10,674 bases of DNA, from positions 1-10,674 of the forward strand of contig CANHHS010000049.1 of assembly GCA_947460445.1 (NCBI GenBank), written 5' to 3'. The DNA is from Opitutia bacterium (GTDB lineage Bacteria > Verrucomicrobiota > Verrucomicrobiia > Opitutales > UBA953). Numbering within the stretch: position 1 is the stretch's first letter; each line of letters starts with the position of its first letter. Below are positions 7,110-10,674 of this stretch, in pieces. The notes beneath the pieces were generated by a model. That model was not told where the DNA came from. It did not search any database and saw only the letters and a list, made by a program, of their open reading frames with translations. Both the position numbers and the translations under genes were made by a program.

Positions 7110-7982
7110 ATGCGCATTGAGGTGCTTACCAGTGAATGGGCGGGGTATCGACTGCTCGACTCGGGTTCGGGTCGAAAGTTAGAGGACTTCGCCGGAGTAC
7201 GCGTCATCCGAAGCGAACCCAAAGCTTGGTGGAAACCTACGTTGCCTGAAACAGAATGGCGCAAGGCCGTCGGCACCCATGAAGATTCAGGGCGCGAAGG
7301 ACATTGGCGATTATCCCCTGGTGCACCGAAGGAATGGGAAGCAAAACTTGATTCCCTGCGCTTTCAGTTGAAGTTCATGGATAACTCCAAGCAGGTCGGG
7401 ATTTTTCCTGAACAATCTCCACACTGGGATTGGCTTTCAAAGCAAACAGCGGACCCAACCAATCGACCAAAGCTTTTGAATCTATTTGGCTACACCGGCG
7501 CGGCTTCTTTAGTCGCAGCAAAAGCTGGCTGGGCGGTTGCGCATGTCGACGCATCAAAACCAGCCGTCGCATGGGGCCGGCGCAATCAAGAGCTCTCTAA
7601 ACTCAACGATGCGCCGATTCGTTGGATCCTCGAAGACGCACCTACGTTTGTGGCGCGAGAAGCTAAACGCGGAAACACTTACGATGCGATCCTGCTTGAT
7701 CCACCGGCATTTGGGCGCGGCCCTAATGGCGAATTATGGAAAATTGAACGCGACCTCGCCCCACTGCTCCGAGCATGCCGCGATATTCTTTCACCCAAAG
7801 CACGCTTCGTACTCCTCACGGTCTATACAATTGATGCCTCGTCATTATTGTGCGGCAACCTTCTCAGCGAAATGACGGACGGTTTGGGCGGCAAAGTGGA
7901 TGTGGGCGAACTTGCGCTAAAGCACGACAAGGACGAGCGACTGTTACCGCTTTCCCTCTGGGGTCGGTGGCAGGCTCGCTAA
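7110..7982 (+). CDS. Class I SAM-dependent methyltransferase, RlmI/RlmK-like family
   Basis: The 290-aa product has the Rossmann-type methyltransferase motif I LLNLFGYTGAASLVAAKAG (122-140), an acidic residue after beta-2 (HVDASK, D147) that would bind the SAM ribose, and motif IV LLDPPAFGRG (195-204), the LDPPxF form found in rRNA cytosine methyltransferases of the RlmI/RlmK group. The N-terminal part (YRLLDSGSGRKLEDF, then RSEPKAWWKP) is typical of short relatives annotated as 'SAM-dependent methyltransferase'. It lacks the PUA domain of true RlmI, so 23S rRNA is a likely but unproven substrate. The ATG at 7110 fits the family start; the frame also offers GTG at 7092 and TTG at 7074, which would add 6 or 12 residues. 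It diverges from the debranching gene and precedes trpE by 94 bases; no functional link to either is obvious. Confidence 0.8.
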   Translation: MRIEVLTSEWAGYRLLDSGSGRKLEDFAGVRVIRSEPKAWWKPTLPETEWRKAVGTHEDSGREGHWRLSPGAPKEWEAKLDSLRFQLKFMDNSKQVGIFPEQSPHWDWLSKQTADPTNRPKLLNLFGYTGAASLVAAKAGWAVAHVDASKPAVAWGRRNQELSKLNDAPIRWILEDAPTFVAREAKRGNTYDAILLDPPAFGRGPNGELWKIERDLAPLLRACRDILSPKARFVLLTVYTIDASSLLCGNLLSEMTDGLGGKVDVGELALKHDKDERLLPLSLWGRWQAR

Positions 7983-8022
7983 GCGCAAGTTTAGTAACGA
8001 CTTGGCAACTTCACCCGCTTAG
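7979..8022 (+). repeat. Stem-loop at the methyltransferase stop / trpE leader
   Basis: CTAAGCG (7979-7985, including the methyltransferase stop codon) pairs perfectly with CGCTTAG (8016-8022). Inside, AAGTT (7987-7991) can pair with AACTT (8007-8011), while CAAGT (7986-7990) can instead pair with ACTTG (8000-8004). No T-run follows, so this is not a standard intrinsic terminator. It lies 55 bases before the trpE start and could be a transcript end, a processing site or a regulatory structure. No Trp-rich leader peptide is present. Confidence 0.4.
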
Positions 8023-8076
8023 ACGGTCATAAGGCTTCCCTCTTTCAACCCTTTCGGTCAGCGTCAATCTCCTCAC

Positions 8077-9576
8077 GTGAGCTTGTATCCAGACAAGGCA
8101 ACCTTCCTCAAGTTAGCACAGGACGCTGACCTTGTCCCGCTATGTCTGGACCTGATGGCCGACTTGGAGACGCCAGTTTCCGTCTATGCCCGCTTACGTA
8201 CCCTGGGCCCTGCGTTCCTCTTTGAGTCCATTACAGGCGGGGAACGTATCAGTCGCTACAGTTTCTGCGGCTGCTCGCCTGCCCTAACCCTGACTTCTTG
8301 GGAAGACCGCACAGAAGTCACTCGTCGTGGTAGCAAAACCGAGACAGTTACCACCCCCAGCGACCCACTCTCCCTCGTCCAAAAAGAACTCTCCGGCCTA
8401 CGCGTTGCCAAGGTGAATGGCCTACCGCCGTTCACAGGTGGCATGGTCGGTGTCGTTGGCTACGAGTATATCCATCACATTGAGCCAAAAGTACCGCTTC
8501 CGAAAGCTGGGCCCACTGGTATTCCTGTGACCCATTTCATGCTGGTGGATCGTTTAGTCGCTTTTGACCACGCCCGCCAAACCCTCCGTCTGATTGTCAA
8601 TGCACGCATTGGCAAAGACGGTGCAGAAGCTGCCTGGGAAGCAGCTCAGCGCGAACTCGCCTCGTTACGCGACACACTGTCAGGTCCACGCGCCGCTGAG
8701 CCTGTCGAATTAAAGACCGAAGCACCGCTCGCAACCGGCAAAGCTAATATCAACCAAGCTGACTTCGAAGCTCACGTACGGTCGGCCCAAGAAAGTATCC
8801 GCAACGGTGACTGCGTCCAAATCGTGCTTTCGCGTCGCATGGATGTGGCGAACGCCGGCGACCCACTCGATCTTTATCGGGTACTTCGCCAAGTAAACCC
8901 ATCGCCTTACATGTTCGTAATGGAAACCGGTCGAGGCTTCGACCTGGTAGGCGCATCACCTGAGGTTAATGTACGACTCACGGGCAAGCGTTGTGAAATT
9001 CGTCCGATTGCAGGCACACGTCCACGTGGTGGCGACGAAACTGCGGATAAGCGTCTAGAGGCCGAACTCCTGGCTGACCCTAAAGAACGCTCAGAGCATT
9101 TAATGTTGGTAGACTTAGCGCGTAATGACCTAGGCCGCGTTTGCAAAATCGGCTCCGTCCACGTACCCGACTATGCGATTGTCGAACGGTATTCGCACGT
9201 GATGCATATTGTTTCGCAAGTCGAAGGTGAGCTGGCTGAAGGCAAAAACGCTTTCGATCTCTTCCGAGCAACTTTCCCTGCAGGAACTTTAACAGGTGCA
9301 CCGAAAGTACGTGCGATGCAGATTATCTCAGAACTCGAGGGTCAACGGCGCGGCATCTACGGCGGTGCCGTTGGATATTTCGGATTCGATGGCGGACATG
9401 ACTCCTGCATTGTCATTCGTACTGCCTTTTTGCGGGACGGAGTCGCGAGCGTACAAGCCGGCGCAGGGGTTGTCTCCGACTCCGTACCGACTCTGGAATT
9501 TGAAGAAACGTTGAATAAGTCCAAAGGCGTCCTGCGTGCACTCGGTTTAGCCTCAACCCTGAGGCAACGCAGCTGA
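8077..9576 (+). CDS. trpE: Anthranilate synthase component I
   Basis: The 499-aa product converts chorismate plus ammonia to anthranilate, the first committed step of tryptophan synthesis. The N-terminal region has LFES (48-51) with S62 ten residues on, a variant of the LLES-x10-S element that binds feedback-inhibiting tryptophan, and NPSPYMF (274-280) completes that site. The chorismate-binding catalytic half shows RPIAGTRPRG (309-318), ELLADPKERSEHLMLVDLARND (330-351, residues split as ELLADPKE / RSEHLMLVDLARND), PAGTLTGAPKVRAM (401-414), and GGAVGYFGFDG (429-439). These favour TrpE over the related PabB or isochorismate synthase. The start is GTG at 8077 with no Shine-Dalgarno sequence. 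The glutaminase partner TrpG and other trp genes are not in the window, so the trp pathway is at least partly dispersed. Its TGA overlaps the ATG of the sigma-factor gene, implying cotranscription and translational coupling. Confidence 0.95.
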   Translation: MSLYPDKATFLKLAQDADLVPLCLDLMADLETPVSVYARLRTLGPAFLFESITGGERISRYSFCGCSPALTLTSWEDRTEVTRRGSKTETVTTPSDPLSLVQKELSGLRVAKVNGLPPFTGGMVGVVGYEYIHHIEPKVPLPKAGPTGIPVTHFMLVDRLVAFDHARQTLRLIVNARIGKDGAEAAWEAAQRELASLRDTLSGPRAAEPVELKTEAPLATGKANINQADFEAHVRSAQESIRNGDCVQIVLSRRMDVANAGDPLDLYRVLRQVNPSPYMFVMETGRGFDLVGASPEVNVRLTGKRCEIRPIAGTRPRGGDETADKRLEAELLADPKERSEHLMLVDLARNDLGRVCKIGSVHVPDYAIVERYSHVMHIVSQVEGELAEGKNAFDLFRATFPAGTLTGAPKVRAMQIISELEGQRRGIYGGAVGYFGFDGGHDSCIVIRTAFLRDGVASVQAGAGVVSDSVPTLEFEETLNKSKGVLRALGLASTLRQRS

Positions 9577-10643
9577 TGGCACCCAAGCCCCCCAAGGGGC
9601 GGAAACCAGAGGGAGATTCTGCGCCCAAGCGAGATACGCCACCCTCAGTACCAACCGAGCCTGTTGACCCTATGGAGCCAGGCGTGCCATGGGATGAGTT
9701 GCCGCTAACCGATCGGTCCCCTTTACGGTTTTATTTAGACGAAATCGGCAAGACCCCTCTGCTTAAAATCGAAGAGGAAGTTGCGCTAGCTCGACGCATC
9801 CAAAAGGGCGACGACGCGGCACGGCAGCAAATGATCCAGGCAAACTTGCGATTAGTTGTACGGATTGCCCGTGATTACGAAAATTTTGGCCTACCCTTAA
9901 TGGACCTCATCAGCGAAGGGAACTTGGGGCTGATGAAAGCCGTCGAGCGCTTTGATCCAGATAAGGGCGGTAAACTTAGTACGTACGCCGCATGGTGGAT
10001 TAAGCAGTTCATGAAGCGTGCACTCGCCTCGAGCGGACGATCCTTCCGGCTGCCGGTGCACATGGTTGACCGTATTGCGGCGATGCGTCGCATTATCAAC
10101 CAACTGACCACCGAACTGGAACGTGAACCAACCAACGAAGAACTCTCCGAGGTCATGGAGTTGCCGATAGCAAAAATAGCCCACTTAAAGACCTTGGCAA
10201 ACCGCTCAACCTCATTGGACATGCCTATCGGGGAAGACGGTGATGCCACCCTCGGGGACTTAGTGAAAGATGAGTCCACGATCTCCCCCTACGAAAGCCT
10301 CCGAGGTAAGTCAGACCGAAGTGATATCGACGATATGCTTTCGGAACTCGAACCCCGTGAGGCCGAAATTATCCGTCTACGGTTTGGCTTAAACGGCGAA
10401 GCCCCCCTCACCCTCGAACAGATCGGTGCAAAGTTTAAACTGACACGCGAACGCGTCCGACAACTGGAACACCTAGCCCTTATGCACCTGCGCCGTTCGT
10501 TGGCGGAAAAGGAGCGTATCCGCTCGCCGGAAGATGCCAGTAAGGAGCGTAAAGCGTCTGCCCGTCTCGAAGTCTTTAAAGAGTTCTTCCGAGCTCAACG
10601 GCTACGTGATGCCGAGGATGAACCGAAGCGCAAAGGTCTCTAA
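9576..10643 (+). CDS. Sigma-70 family RNA polymerase sigma factor (RpoD/SigA-like, no region 1.1)
   Basis: The 355-aa product has region 1.2 (SPLRFYLDEIGKTPLL, 48-63, then EEEVALARRIQKGD), region 2 (ANLRLVVRIARDY...DLISEGNLGLMKAVERFDP, about 89-128, and STYAAWWIKQ, 135-144), region 3 (about 160-245) and region 4 (LEPREAEIIRLRFGLN, 258-273; helix-turn-helix TLEQIGAKFKLTRERVRQLE, 279-298). It directs core polymerase to promoters. The first 46 residues are proline/lysine-rich and replace the acidic region 1.1 of housekeeping sigma-70. About 45 charged residues follow region 4. Against E. coli sigma-70, Q437 is kept (Q144) but T440 is K147, Y425 is G132, F427 is L134, K593 is L300 and R596 is M303. 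This points to a group 2 factor, or a PVC-type primary sigma. The ATG overlaps the trpE TGA by one base; a GAGG 11 bases upstream could help initiation. Confidence 0.92.
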   Translation: MAPKPPKGRKPEGDSAPKRDTPPSVPTEPVDPMEPGVPWDELPLTDRSPLRFYLDEIGKTPLLKIEEEVALARRIQKGDDAARQQMIQANLRLVVRIARDYENFGLPLMDLISEGNLGLMKAVERFDPDKGGKLSTYAAWWIKQFMKRALASSGRSFRLPVHMVDRIAAMRRIINQLTTELEREPTNEELSEVMELPIAKIAHLKTLANRSTSLDMPIGEDGDATLGDLVKDESTISPYESLRGKSDRSDIDDMLSELEPREAEIIRLRFGLNGEAPLTLEQIGAKFKLTRERVRQLEHLALMHLRRSLAEKERIRSPEDASKERKASARLEVFKEFFRAQRLRDAEDEPKRKGL

Positions 10644-10674
10644 GTCGTCGGCCTTAAGCCAAGATTGATCGGCT

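Noticed and set aside
7983..8076. Classical ribosome-mediated trp attenuator
   Set aside because: There is no short open frame with tandem Trp codons and no U-tract after a hairpin.

Overview
The window looks like an ordinary, gene-dense stretch of a chromosome from a Gram-negative, respiring bacterium. My best guess is Verrucomicrobiota, perhaps an Opitutae-like lineage. This rests on remembered resemblance, not a search: an alternative complex III (ACIII) locus, a GAPDH of the type I associate with that phylum, a sigma factor with a GGKLSTYAAWWIKQ core that I associate with the PVC superphylum, and start codons that mostly lack a Shine-Dalgarno sequence.

Left part (1-7014, all minus strand). 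In transcription order: a pullulanase/isoamylase-type GH13 debranching enzyme (7014-4648), gap (4585-3539), pgk (3405-2158), tpiA (2048-1272), a roughly 400-base AT-rich gap with dyads and a possible promoter, then the pentaheme cytochrome actA (869-177) and the first 51 codons of actB (155-1, running off the edge). The debranching enzyme and the three glycolytic genes form a plausible functional block, from alpha-1,6-branched glucan breakdown to lower glycolysis. A strong intrinsic terminator lies between gap and pgk, so the block is probably not one simple transcript. ActA and ActB belong to the membrane quinol-oxidising ACIII and probably start a separate operon.

Right part (7110-10643, all plus strand). 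A short RlmI-like class I SAM-dependent methyltransferase diverges from the debranching gene. It is followed by a structured 94-base gap, trpE (anthranilate synthase component I, GTG start), and an RpoD/SigA-type sigma-70 family factor whose ATG overlaps the trpE stop by one base. The sigma factor lacks region 1.1 and carries several substitutions at positions that contact promoters and activators in E. coli sigma-70.

I found no CRISPR array, insertion sequence, tRNA, rRNA or phage gene, and no clear new multi-gene system. The points most worth checking are the sigma factor and its coupling to trpE, the terminator inside the glycolytic cluster, the dyad/promoter region upstream of actA, and the structured trpE leader.
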